Part shown: in pieces, positions 1 to 7,921 of the stretch
Layout: each line of letters begins with the position of its first letter
Position numbering within the stretch: the stretch's first letter is position 1
Source: an uncultured Methylococcaceae bacterium
Lineage (GTDB): Bacteria; Pseudomonadota; Gammaproteobacteria; Methylococcales; Methylomonadaceae
Assembly: GCA_903927955.1 (NCBI GenBank)
Contig: CAIYOW010000139.1
Span: forward strand, 1 to 33,996
Direction of reading: 5' to 3'
Length of the DNA stretch: 33,996 bases
Position numbers and translations under genes: made by a program
Notes under the pieces: generated by a model
Database searches by the model: none
The model's input: the letters and a program-made list of their open reading frames with translations, nothing else
Told to the model about the DNA's origin: nothing

Positions 1-190
1 AAATTAAATTTATTTTTCTTGGTTTTGCAGGGGACTTTTGTGCAGACATAAAATACCACAGTGATGATATGTGATTATTTGCTGGCTTTTCAAGTGGTAG
101 GGTAAAAAACATCGGTGCGGCGGGACATTAATGAGAAATTGGTGTGACTACGAGGTTATTAACGGGCAGCCAACAACAGCATAAGCAGTG

Positions 191-2356
191 CTAAGCTTTG
201 GCGCGGGTGATTTTTAGCACAATGGACAAATCTTTTAGGCGACGCATAATCTTCGCGAGATGGACACGGTTTTTCACAGTCAGGGTAATCAGGTCAACAC
301 TCACCCGATCGTCCTGATCGACCACCGTGACATTTTCAATATTGGCATCCTGTTCGGAAATAGTCGAGGCAATGGTTGCCAGCGAACCACGTTGGTTGAG
401 TATTTCGATACGCAAATCGACCGCGAAGTCGCCGGTCACATTAGGACACCATTCCACATCCAGCCAGCTGGCGTGTTTTTTTCTGATCACCGAACGGTTT
501 CTGCATTCGTGGTCATGCACCACAATGCCCTTGCCGGGATTAAAAAAGCCAATGATAGAATCGCCTGGGATGGGGCGGCAACATTTCGCCAAGGTGATCA
601 CCATGCCTTCAGTGCCTTTGATGATCAGTGGCGTTTTTTGGGTTTGGTTCACATCATCAAGTTTGATATGGGCGTTAATATCATCTTGGGTCAGATATTT
701 GGCGATTAAAAACGGCATCTTGTTGCCCAAGCCAATGTCTTCAAGCAGATCGTCAAGGTTTTTGAGGGACAAAATTTTAAGCAAGGCTTGAATACGGGTT
801 TGCCCGATACCGTCCAATTGCAAGTGCATGGCTTGCAGCTCCTTATCCAGTAAGCGCGTGCCTAGGATAATGGCTTCTTGTTGTTTGAAATGCTTAAGAT
901 AATTGCGGATACTGGAGCGGGCTTTGGCGGTGGTGACATAATTGAGCCAGAGCGGGTTGGGGCGCGCCCACTGGGTGGTGATCACCTCAATGGTCACACC
1001 GTTTTCAAGCTTGGTTTGCAACGGAACCAGCTGCTTGTCAATACGGGCGGACACACAAGCATTGCCCACATCCGTATGCACTGCGTAAGCAAAATCGACC
1101 ACCGTTGCCCCGCGTGGCATTTTGATGATTTTGCCCTTAGGGGTGAACACAAACACCTCCTGAGGGAACAGGTCGATTTTTAAGTTTTCGATAAACTCCA
1201 ACGAATCGCCCGCCGATTGCTGGATTTCCAGCAAATCCCGCAACCATTCGTTGGCGCGCGCCTGGAATTTTGACGATTTGTCATCATCGGATTTGTAAAG
1301 CCAATGCGCGGCTATGCCAGACTCCGCCATCCGGTGCATATCGTGTGTGCGGATTTGCACCTCTATCGGCGTACCATAAGGGCCAATGACGATAGTGTGC
1401 AGCGATTGGTAGCCGTTAGCTTTAGGTAGCGCGATATAGTCCTTAAAACGACCAGGAATGGGTTTGTATAAATTATGGATGATGCCTAAAATCCGGTAAC
1501 AATTGTCGATGCTGTTACTGAAAATACGGAAGGCATAGACATCAAACACTTCCGATAAAGAGACTTTTTTGTGCAGCATTTTTTGGTAAATGCTATACAA
1601 GTTTTTTTCTCGCCCTGACACCTCACAATCCAGTTCGGCTTGTGTCAAACGGCTTTTGATGGAAGCCTCAATGGTGCTGACAATTTTGCTGCGGTTACCA
1701 CGCGCTTTTTTGACAGCATTCTGCAAAACCTTATAACGATACGGGTACATCGCTTCAAAACTTAAGGTTTCTAGCTTGTGGCGGATATTGCTCATGCCGA
1801 GCCGGTTGGCAATAGGGGCGTAAATATCCAGGGTTTCGCGGGCGATGCGGCGCTTTTTCGGCGGCGGCATTATGCCTAGGGTTTGCATGTTATGCAGACG
1901 GTCAGCCAGTTTGACCATAATCACCCGCAAGTCTTTGCCCATCGCCAAAAACATTTTGCGGACATTTTCAGCTTGTGCCTCGGCTTGTGATTGCGTGCCA
2001 ATTTTGCTTAATTTGGTGACACCATCCACTAAGTCAGCCACCTCTTTGCTAAAAGCGATGGTCAAGTCTTTTTTGCTGACAGGGGTGTCTTCTATGACAT
2101 CATGCAGGATGGCCGCCATAATGCCGTTAGCATCCATACGCATTTCTGCCAGGCTGATGGCAACCGAAACGGGATGGCAGATGTATGGCTCGCCGGTTTT
2201 ACGGAACTGCCCCGCGTGGGCTGTGGCACCAAATTGGTAGGCGCGTACACAATCATGGACTTGGCTAGGATCCAAATAGGTGGACAAAACGTCGCACAAC
2301 TGCCGGACCAGCAGGTCTTGATACCTGTCAAGGGGTTCGGCAACTGGCGCTGACAT
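191..2356 (-). CDS. spoT: Bifunctional (p)ppGpp synthetase/hydrolase SpoT
   Basis: Makes and degrades the alarmone (p)ppGpp in the cytoplasm, driving the stringent response. The 721-aa product has the full Rel/SpoT order: an N-terminal HD hydrolase domain with the ILHDVIEDT metal/catalytic motif (about residues 80-90), a nucleotidyltransferase domain with GRFKDYIALPKANGYQSLHT, a TGS domain (LFPQEVFVFTPKGK), and a C-terminal ACT domain (LRIEILNQRGSLATIAS). The RxKD form of the synthetase motif (RFKD) is the one known from bifunctional Rel/SpoT rather than the monofunctional RelA type, and the intact HD box supports hydrolysis. The ATG lies 12 bp after the rpoZ stop, so the two genes are almost certainly cotranscribed, as in many Gammaproteobacteria. 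Length is normal for the family. Confidence 0.97.
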   Translation of the reverse strand: MSAPVAEPLDRYQDLLVRQLCDVLSTYLDPSQVHDCVRAYQFGATAHAGQFRKTGEPYICHPVSVAISLAEMRMDANGIMAAILHDVIEDTPVSKKDLTIAFSKEVADLVDGVTKLSKIGTQSQAEAQAENVRKMFLAMGKDLRVIMVKLADRLHNMQTLGIMPPPKKRRIARETLDIYAPIANRLGMSNIRHKLETLSFEAMYPYRYKVLQNAVKKARGNRSKIVSTIEASIKSRLTQAELDCEVSGREKNLYSIYQKMLHKKVSLSEVFDVYAFRIFSNSIDNCYRILGIIHNLYKPIPGRFKDYIALPKANGYQSLHTIVIGPYGTPIEVQIRTHDMHRMAESGIAAHWLYKSDDDKSSKFQARANEWLRDLLEIQQSAGDSLEFIENLKIDLFPQEVFVFTPKGKIIKMPRGATVVDFAYAVHTDVGNACVSARIDKQLVPLQTKLENGVTIEVITTQWARPNPLWLNYVTTAKARSSIRNYLKHFKQQEAIILGTRLLDKELQAMHLQLDGIGQTRIQALLKILSLKNLDDLLEDIGLGNKMPFLIAKYLTQDDINAHIKLDDVNQTQKTPLIIKGTEGMVITLAKCCRPIPGDSIIGFFNPGKGIVVHDHECRNRSVIRKKHASWLDVEWCPNVTGDFAVDLRIEILNQRGSLATIASTISEQDANIENVTVVDQDDRVSVDLITLTVKNRVHLAKIMRRLKDLSIVLKITRAKA

Positions 2357-2368
2357 GGCGGCGAGTGG

Positions 2369-2620
2369 CTAGAACAAGGGTTGGGGCGGCGTACTGTAGT
2401 CAGTGGGTTCGCCGACGCGGTGCAGCAGATGAATGTTGGCCTCGGTGACATGGCCAGCCGCTATCTCGCGTAATGCCAACACCGTGTCCTTATCTTTACC
2501 TCGCGGCACAAATTCAGTGGCGCCGTGGCTAAGCTGGCGTGCCCGCGTACCCGCCAAAATCACCAGCTTAAAGCGGTTTTCCACATGTTCCAAACAGTCT
2601 TCGATGGTTACTCTTGCCAT
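2369..2620 (-). CDS. rpoZ: DNA-directed RNA polymerase omega subunit
   Basis: Small RNA polymerase subunit that binds the beta-prime subunit and helps assembly; in proteobacteria it also forms part of a ppGpp site. The 83-aa product begins [20 protein letters not shown] and contains [13 protein letters not shown], both hallmarks of omega. It sits directly before spoT, the usual partner. In many Gammaproteobacteria gmk precedes rpoZ; here gmk is absent and the next gene upstream on the same strand is pgk, with about 190 bp between that holds a likely terminator and a promoter. Confidence 0.96.
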   Translation of the reverse strand: MARVTIEDCLEHVENRFKLVILAGTRARQLSHGATEFVPRGKDKDTVLALREIAAGHVTEANIHLLHRVGEPTDYSTPPQPLF

Positions 2621-2685
2621 TGTTATACCTAAATTAAACGGGGCTATAAAACCACGTTGATTGAAAAGCTAGGGGAGGGGAACAC

Positions 2686-2714
2686 ATTATAAAGACAATG
2701 GCAAATATAAACCA
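2686..2714 (-). promoter_or_regulatory. Candidate sigma70 promoter for rpoZ-spoT
   Basis: On the minus strand a perfect TATAAT (2686-2691) lies about 65 bp before the rpoZ ATG. The region 17 bp further upstream (TGGTTT) is a poor -35, so the call depends on the -10 alone. It lies just past the hairpin that probably ends pgk transcription, which fits separate expression of rpoZ-spoT. Confidence 0.35.
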
Positions 2715-2747
2715 GATTGTTATGGTCTTGCCGGAAAATTTTAATTG

Positions 2748-2776
2748 CCGTTGGTAGACATTTCATCTGCCAACGG
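2748..2776 (-). terminator. Hairpin downstream of pgk
   Basis: An inverted repeat with arms CCGTTGGTAG / CTGCCAACGG (10 bp with one G-T pair, 9-nt loop) lies about 35 bp after the pgk stop. On the minus strand it is followed by an AT-rich stretch (CAATTAAAATTTT) and not by a clean U-run; on the plus strand TTTTGTTT follows. It is probably the pgk terminator, possibly working in both directions. Confidence 0.5.
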
Positions 2777-2809
2777 TTTTGTTTACAGCAGATTTAAAGA
2801 TTACGATGC

Positions 2810-3982
2810 TTAAGCGCGGGATTTCAAGATACTGACCGCAGGCAGTTCTTTACCTTCCAAAAACTCCAAGAATGCACCGCCACCGGTTGAGGTGTAAGAA
2901 ATATCATCGTTGATGCCATATTTGTCAATGGCAGCCAGCGTGTCACCGCCCCCGGCAATTGAGAAGGCGGGGCTTTGGGCGATAGCCCGTGACAAAGTTT
3001 CAGTGCCGCCGCCAAACTGGTCAATTTCAAATACGCCCACCGGCCCATTCCAAACAATAGTGCCGGCCGATTTAAGTATCTCGGCGTAATGCTGGGCAGT
3101 GTCCGGGCCAATGTCCAAAATCAGGTCGTCATCCGCAACCTCGGCAACTTGTTTCACGGTGGCTTCGGCAGTTTCCGAAAATTCTTTGGCGCATACCACA
3201 TCGGTAGGGATGGGGATAGCCGCACCAGCCGCTTTAGCGGCGGCGATCAAACGCAATGCTTCGGGTATCAAATCAGGCTCATAAAGTGATTTGCCCACTG
3301 GAAAGCCCGCCGCTGCAATAAACGTATTGGCAATCCCACCGCCGACAATCAATTGGTCAACTTTTTCTGACAAAGATTCCAGTACGGTCAATTTGGTGGA
3401 CACTTTAGAGCCACCGACAATGGCAACCAGTGGCTTAGTTGGCGTTTCCAATGCTTTACCTAGAGCATCCAATTCACTGGCCAATAACGGTCCTGCGCAA
3501 GCAATAGGCGCAAATTTGGCGACGCTGTGGGTAGACGCTTGGGCGCGGTGTGCCGTGCCAAAAGCATCCATGACAAATACATCGCACAAGGCCGCCATTT
3601 TTTCGCCTAAGGCATCACTGTTTTTTTCTTCGCCGACATTAAAACGCACGTTTTCGCACAGCACTACTTCGCCGGGTGCAATGGCAATGCCTTCCAGCCA
3701 ATCTTTTTCCAAGCGCACCGGCTTGCCCAACAGTTCTTGCAAACGGATGGCAACCGGCTTTAATGAGGATTCTTCATCATAGTGACCTTCTTCAGGGCGG
3801 CCCAAATGTGACAACACCATAACTGCAGCACCTTTTGCCAAGGCCAGTTCAATAGTGGGCACACTAGCTTGGATGCGGATATCGCTGGTCACTTTGCCGT
3901 TTTTAATTGGCACGTTCAAGTCCTGGCGAATCAAAACCCGTTTGCCCGTTAAATCTAAATCCACCATTCTTTTAATCGACAT
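2810..3982 (-). CDS. pgk: Phosphoglycerate kinase
   Basis: Cytoplasmic enzyme of glycolysis and gluconeogenesis that interconverts 1,3-bisphosphoglycerate + ADP and 3-phosphoglycerate + ATP. Signature pieces are [11 protein letters not shown] near the N-terminus, the substrate-binding SHLGRP, the [12 protein letters not shown] region, [11 protein letters not shown], and the C-terminal nucleotide loop [13 protein letters not shown]. The ORF track begins at a TTG two codons earlier; the ATG at 3982 ([11 protein letters not shown]) is preferred because a GAGAG sequence stands about 8 nt before it. The resulting 390 aa is normal for bacterial Pgk. It is monocistronic or ends with its own hairpin; the neighbouring thioredoxin-fold gene ends 32 bp upstream of it. 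Confidence 0.97.
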   Translation of the reverse strand: MSIKRMVDLDLTGKRVLIRQDLNVPIKNGKVTSDIRIQASVPTIELALAKGAAVMVLSHLGRPEEGHYDEESSLKPVAIRLQELLGKPVRLEKDWLEGIAIAPGEVVLCENVRFNVGEEKNSDALGEKMAALCDVFVMDAFGTAHRAQASTHSVAKFAPIACAGPLLASELDALGKALETPTKPLVAIVGGSKVSTKLTVLESLSEKVDQLIVGGGIANTFIAAAGFPVGKSLYEPDLIPEALRLIAAAKAAGAAIPIPTDVVCAKEFSETAEATVKQVAEVADDDLILDIGPDTAQHYAEILKSAGTIVWNGPVGVFEIDQFGGGTETLSRAIAQSPAFSIAGGGDTLAAIDKYGINDDISYTSTGGGAFLEFLEGKELPAVSILKSRA

Positions 3983-4014
3983 AATCAATGCTCTCAGTTA
4001 GTTAAAAATAATAG

Positions 4015-4572
4015 TCAGTCTTGTTTCCATTTGATGGAGCAGCCTATGCTGGGGTTTTGCTGTGTGGAGCAGACGCTTGTTTCGGAGATGTTCCGCATGG
4101 CTAAAAATAATTCGGGTATTGTATCAGCAGGTGCATCTTCGCCGCGACAGGCATCTAAACGCCCCCGGTATTGCAACGCAAATTGGCTATTGTAACCAAA
4201 AAAATCCGGCATGCAGACCGCCCCGTAAGCCTTGGCAATGGCTTGGTCTTCATCCAGTAAATAGGGGAACGGGTAGTGGTACTGTTTGGCAATGCAGCTC
4301 ATGTTATCAAAAGAATCGGCAGGGTAGCCGACCACATCATTAGGCATGATGGCCACCGAGCCGATGCCATAAGCTTGCAACGCCCGCGTGTCGCGGATAA
4401 TACGCGCCCTGATAGCGGTCACATACGGGCAATGGTTGCTGATGAACATGACGAGCAGACCTTTTTCACCCATGCACTGTTGTAAAGACCAGGTGCGATC
4501 GTCCACGCCGGGCAAGTTGAAATCAGGGGCTGGTTTGCCGAATTCACAAACGGGAGGCTGCAATGCTGCCAT
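4015..4572 (-). CDS. Thioredoxin-fold (AhpC/TSA-like) family protein
   Basis: A 185-aa protein of the peroxiredoxin-like/TlpA-like thioredoxin family, with no signal peptide and so probably cytoplasmic. It opens with the family pattern GKPAPDFNLPGVDDRTWSL, followed by the strand LLVMFISNHCPYV (NHCPYV at about residues 46-51), the single-cysteine counterpart of the redox motif in this subgroup, and ends with PSIGCSIKWK, a conserved tail with a second cysteine. It is probably a thiol reductase or peroxidase, but the substrate cannot be told. ATG start is inside a plausible context. The gene lies next to a degenerate DUF1415 fragment and an AT-rich island. Confidence 0.82.
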   Translation of the reverse strand: MAALQPPVCEFGKPAPDFNLPGVDDRTWSLQQCMGEKGLLVMFISNHCPYVTAIRARIIRDTRALQAYGIGSVAIMPNDVVGYPADSFDNMSCIAKQYHYPFPYLLDEDQAIAKAYGAVCMPDFFGYNSQFALQYRGRLDACRGEDAPADTIPELFLAMRNISETSVCSTQQNPSIGCSIKWKQD

Positions 4573-4602
4573 ACGGTCACCTTAAAAAAGAGTTTAGCGG
4601 GG

Positions 4603-4713
4603 TTAGAATCGCTGCAACACTGCGGCATTCGGCAATAAGTGCTTGCTGATGAGTTGTTGCAGACCATATTCCCCGTTACGGGTTACTTTATTAACTTGAA
4701 ATCTCGTGCGCAC
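4603..4713 (-). pseudogene. Degenerate fragment of a DUF1415 gene
   Basis: Reading the minus strand from 4713 gives VRTRFQVNKV then GEYGLQQLISKHLLPNA and a stop at 4603. This aligns with NRTRFSINQS and ENGLQQLISECLLLDAN of the intact DUF1415 gene about 1.6 kb away. The DNA also matches: an 18-nt stretch (gctgatgagttgttgcag) is identical at 4645-4662 and 6235-6252. No start codon or flanking domain sequence is present, so this is a remnant of a second copy or of a duplication made when the AT-rich gene in between arrived. The match is seen directly; the history is inferred. Confidence 0.7.
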
Positions 4714-4774
4714 TTTGCCGGTCAAAAGGTAAAAAAGCACATGAATTCAAAATATTGAGGCGTGACAATACGCT

Positions 4775-5704
4775 TTACCTTGTTAGGAATTGGAAAAAAA
4801 TTATTTCATACTCACGAAATATAAAAGTCTGCTCATTTTCTAAATTTAATATAAGTAGCTTAACGAAACCAGGACAGGGATCCTCTTCCACTAGTAAGTT
4901 ATTAACACGAATAATATTATTTTTATCAAGAATTGTGTTAATTTTATTGGTAACATCAATAAAGTGATCTTTTATGCCATAATAGGCTTGACATATTCTT
5001 TGACTAAGAACCATAAACCTATAGCTTCTATATAGCCGATGTAGTGCTTCTCCACATTGAAATGCACTAAAGTCAGCACTAATTTTGTCATTATAGACGC
5101 TATAACAATCACTAATGCCTGTTTTGCCAGATTTTCCTAACCAACTCTCGTAGTAATGTCTATTCGATGCTATCCCTGGCTTCCGACAGCCCGCTAAATA
5201 AGAACCCCTCACCCAGAAAAAGTTATACCACATCCACCCAGCCGCCGATGGAAATAGACCGATTTTATTAATATTTTTATTATTATCAAAAACAGATAGG
5301 GCTTTGGAATGATTCCATAAAGTCATTCGTGTTAAGTAAATATTACTATTGTGGCGTTCGATTGGAAATTTAGAATAACTTACTCCTTTGGAGTGCATGT
5401 AGAAAAAAAAATCGGTTGGGTTATCCTGTGCGAGAGTATATAGCTTATGAATACCTGGATATTCATATTGATTTTTTTCCTCAAAAAAATAATCGACTGA
5501 TGTCGTTGTGACGCCATAAAGCAACCCATCAATCAATATTTTTGCTTCATTCATTGCATTGGCATCACCACTTAAACATAAATATAAATGGCTTGATTTT
5601 AGTAGGTTAGAATATATTATATCTTCAATCTGTCCTTTAACAGAACCAACCCAATTTCCTGGATTGGTTACATACATATAATATATCAAATGAGTTTGAT
5701 TCAT
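4775..5704 (-). CDS. Glycosyltransferase-like protein, probably acquired
   Basis: About 309 aa with no signal peptide. It begins MNQTHLIYYMYVTNPGNW; the ORF track extends to a TTG seven codons earlier, but the ATG at 5704 gives a typical enzyme start. Motifs visible are FFYMHSKGVSYS (about 101-112), an aromatic stretch AGWMWYNFFWVRGSYL (about 155-170) and YYESWLG (about 184-190), a pattern I associate with uncharacterised glycosyltransferase-like domains of polysaccharide loci. The last third holds YGIKDHFIDVT and EDPCPGFVKLL, resembling a separate small module seen in assorted proteins. The gene is clearly richer in A+T and in Asn/Ile/Lys/Tyr codons than its neighbours and has no sugar-pathway genes around it. 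Substrate and activity are unknown; exact family assignment is from memory of motifs. Confidence 0.6.
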   Translation of the reverse strand: MNQTHLIYYMYVTNPGNWVGSVKGQIEDIIYSNLLKSSHLYLCLSGDANAMNEAKILIDGLLYGVTTTSVDYFFEEKNQYEYPGIHKLYTLAQDNPTDFFFYMHSKGVSYSKFPIERHNSNIYLTRMTLWNHSKALSVFDNNKNINKIGLFPSAAGWMWYNFFWVRGSYLAGCRKPGIASNRHYYESWLGKSGKTGISDCYSVYNDKISADFSAFQCGEALHRLYRSYRFMVLSQRICQAYYGIKDHFIDVTNKINTILDKNNIIRVNNLLVEEDPCPGFVKLLILNLENEQTFIFREYEIIFFQFLTR

Positions 5705-5846
5705 AATGCAGGTAAAATTACACAAAGATTGAGGTTAAAATTCAGTAATGACTCGGAAAATTGATTTACAACCAGCCTTACCCAGTTAGCGGTTGCTTTT
5801 TAACCTGAAATTACCGTTTTTCAGTCCAATGAAAGCCACAGCTTTT

Positions 5847-6404
5847 TTACTCCTTTGTACTATAACAAGCCTTAAGCAAAGCCTGCATTTTGGCAAGCCC
5901 TAACTGGCGGGCTAAAGCAATATTGCGCTCAGGGATAAGTTCCGCTTGCGGGTAATGGCTTAAGGCCGTTGCCAAGCTGTCTTCACGCAGCAAATGCAGC
6001 ATGGGGTAGGGTGAACGGTTGGTAAAGTTAGCAGGGTCGTCGTCGCTTGCCCCTTCGAAACAATAATCAGGGTGGAAGCTGGCTAGTTGATAAGTGCCGT
6101 TGTAACCTTGTGCATGCAATAGCTGTTCTGCCACTGCCAAAAAGTCCAGATAATCGTCAAAATGACCTAAATTATGGCTAAAAATAATCAGCGTGGTGGC
6201 AATGGCGGGGTTGGCATCCAGTAACAAGCATTCGCTGATGAGTTGTTGCAGGCCATTTTCCCAGTCTTGCGACTGATTGATGCTGAATCGGGTGCGGTTT
6301 TGTTCTAGTTCCCGTTGCGCGAAAGGGCAGAAATTATGGCCAATGACCACCGCTTTAAGCCAAGTTTGCGTGTTGGCAATGGTGTGTTCAGTAGACTGGG
6401 GCAT
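5847..6404 (-). CDS. DUF1415 family protein
   Basis: A 185-aa cytoplasmic protein of unknown function, widespread in Proteobacteria as DUF1415. Typical pieces are TQTWLKAVVIGHNFCPFAQRE at the N-terminus (conserved Cys), TLIIFSHNLGHFDDYLDFL, YQLASFHPDYCFEGAS, and NRSPYPMLHLLREDS. The ORF track begins at a GTG; ATG at 6404 (MPQSTEHTIANTQTW) matches where family members usually start. No partner gene is evident. A degenerate copy of its second quarter lies at 4603-4713 on the far side of the AT-rich gene. Confidence 0.88.
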   Translation of the reverse strand: MPQSTEHTIANTQTWLKAVVIGHNFCPFAQRELEQNRTRFSINQSQDWENGLQQLISECLLLDANPAIATTLIIFSHNLGHFDDYLDFLAVAEQLLHAQGYNGTYQLASFHPDYCFEGASDDDPANFTNRSPYPMLHLLREDSLATALSHYPQAELIPERNIALARQLGLAKMQALLKACYSTKE

Positions 6405-6602
6405 ATTGCAAAGCACAGCGCTGATTATCCGTTGAGGTTAGCGCGTATTGTAACGGCTTGCTCGCCAAAAAGGTAAGGGTTTAATCTTTAGCGAATGCAG
6501 TGTGGCAACCGTTGCCTTAATTATAAAGGCTAAGCTTAGTGTGGGCTTATGGGTAAATTGTACAGCGCAGTATAAATAGGCTGCCTATGGCGGGACATTC
6601 GC

Positions 6603-6633
6603 CGCCAACACCCAATTTAAATGGGTGTTGGCG
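6603..6633 (-). terminator. Perfect 12-bp hairpin after the PEP-CTERM-like gene
   Basis: CGCCAACACCCA and TGGGTGTTGGCG form a perfect 12-bp stem around a 7-nt AT loop, 20 bp past the stop of the minus-strand gene at 6653. There is no U-run on the minus strand side, while TTTATT follows on the plus strand. It may act as a transcript end or stabiliser. Confidence 0.5.
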
Positions 6634-6652
6634 TTTATTGCAGAAGCGAAGC

Positions 6653-7588
6653 TTAGTGTGTACGGCGACGCTCCAACATCATCAGCAGAACGCTAGATAG
6701 TAAGCCTAAGCTGAGTGCTGCCAAGTTGGCATCAATTTCCGGTGCAGATTGGATGCCACCACCGTTAATGCCGGGACCTACGATAGGGCCAGCATTAGGG
6801 TCGCTGACGCTGACATTGGTGAGTACAATGTTCTCGTCATTGTAGTTGTAATCGGACGAGTCGCTGTAAGAGTAGGCATACAATGGCTTATTAGGGTCAT
6901 GAAACTTTCCATTAGGGTCGTTAAGCGTACTAGCTTCGTCTTCAAAACCGACAAAAACACCGCTGACAGGGATTTTTACCCCTAGATCAACTGATCCCGT
7001 CCAATTGCCATTAGGGTGTTCGTTACCAATCCGACCTACCTGGCTGGGGTCGAAGGCTTGCGAGTAGACATGCTGGTTGCCATCAACGTTTTGGCTAGCG
7101 TCGGATGACATTTTATACAGCAAGCTATTCCTGTCATCGGCACTGCTGGTAAAGTTAGTGGGTTGGCCATTGCTGTCAAGTTGTTGGGCACTGACCCAAT
7201 AGTTGCCCCAAGGGTGTTCGGGGGTTGGTGGGCTATCAACTCTTGCTGACCCCCATATAGCATCAACCAAGGTCAAGTGGTCGCCCGCTTTGACATTCCA
7301 GCTGACTTCCGAACCAATGCTGGTGATATTGTTGTCGAACACCCAGCTTTGCCCAGCCGTGTCTTTAGCCAGCACACCGTTGATTTCCATGCCCATCATT
7401 TCAGAATAGGCCGCATCGGTGCCAGCAAAATAACCATTGACTGTACCAGATTCGATGGCGGTAAATGAGTAACTGTTAGTATTGATGATGCCAGTATCTT
7501 GATACAAGCCAGTTGGGCCAGCCAATGCATTGGCTTGATGAGCCAACAAAAAAGTTGATACAACAAAAAGGTACGTGAACGGTTTCAT
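6653..7588 (-). CDS. Secreted protein with PEP-CTERM-like sorting tail
   Basis: A 311-aa exported protein. The N-terminus (MKPFTYLFVVSTFLLAHQANALA) is a signal peptide. The C-terminus has the three-part exosortase signal: short motif APEID, a hydrophobic helix (LAALSLGLLSSVLLMML) and the basic end ERRRTH; the motif reads PEID and not the classical PEP, a variant I recall from other proteobacteria. The body is rich in Asp, Asn, Gly, Ser and Tyr (for example SYSDSSDYNYNDENIVLTNV), with no enzyme motif seen, and resembles DUF4114-like or similar extracellular beta proteins only loosely. The expected role is a surface or matrix protein processed by an exosortase encoded elsewhere. A GGAG sits about 11 nt before the ATG. 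Confidence 0.75.
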   Translation of the reverse strand: MKPFTYLFVVSTFLLAHQANALAGPTGLYQDTGIINTNSYSFTAIESGTVNGYFAGTDAAYSEMMGMEINGVLAKDTAGQSWVFDNNITSIGSEVSWNVKAGDHLTLVDAIWGSARVDSPPTPEHPWGNYWVSAQQLDSNGQPTNFTSSADDRNSLLYKMSSDASQNVDGNQHVYSQAFDPSQVGRIGNEHPNGNWTGSVDLGVKIPVSGVFVGFEDEASTLNDPNGKFHDPNKPLYAYSYSDSSDYNYNDENIVLTNVSVSDPNAGPIVGPGINGGGIQSAPEIDANLAALSLGLLSSVLLMMLERRRTH

Positions 7589-7921
7589 GTAAAGCGGGCT
7601 CCAGAATGGGGGTGGTAGTTTTAATTGGCAGAAGTTTTTCAGCTAGAAGTTAAAACGTTTATGCCTGATTGTTCACTGCTTAAAACCAAGTGTATTGATG
7701 TGGATTAAGCCCAGCTGATAACCCATAAGAATAAATCACTGGATGTCCAATGTCAAACTAACTTCTTTATAGGTCTTGTCAATATAATGTTCTGTAACGC
7801 CAAGCCATTGTCAAAAGCCGGTTCGCCTTTGGTGGAATTCAGAGGAAGGGTTACAAATATTCCCAGTGGCAAGCGACAATTGGCTAAAATGACGCTTTTT
7901 TAAGGTAAAGGTTTAACGGCA
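7589..7921. other. 333-bp intergenic region between divergent genes
   Basis: This separates the minus-strand PEP-CTERM-like gene from the plus-strand metallohydrolase and should hold both promoters. A plus-strand TATAAT occurs at 7783-7788, but no recognisable -35 lies 16-18 bp before it, and it is about 135 bp from the ATG. No small ORF, repeat or RNA gene was recognised. Confidence 0.4.

Noticed and set aside
4419-4667. 82-aa minus-strand ORF from the track
   Set aside because: It is out of frame with both the thioredoxin-like gene and the DUF1415 remnant and shows no family likeness.
5732-5806. Inverted AGGTTAAAA / TTTTAACCT pair upstream of the AT-rich gene
   Set aside because: Nine AT-rich base pairs 57 bp apart are weak evidence; no matching pair at the other end of the island was found.
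6531-6661. Direct repeat AAGCTTAGTGTG at about 6533 and 6650
   Set aside because: Only 12 bp, not matching any element end, and could be chance; no mobile feature lies between except the hairpin.
7783-7788. TATAAT as promoter of the metallohydrolase gene
   Set aside because: No -35 at 16-18 bp and the distance to the ATG is large; noted only in the gap description.
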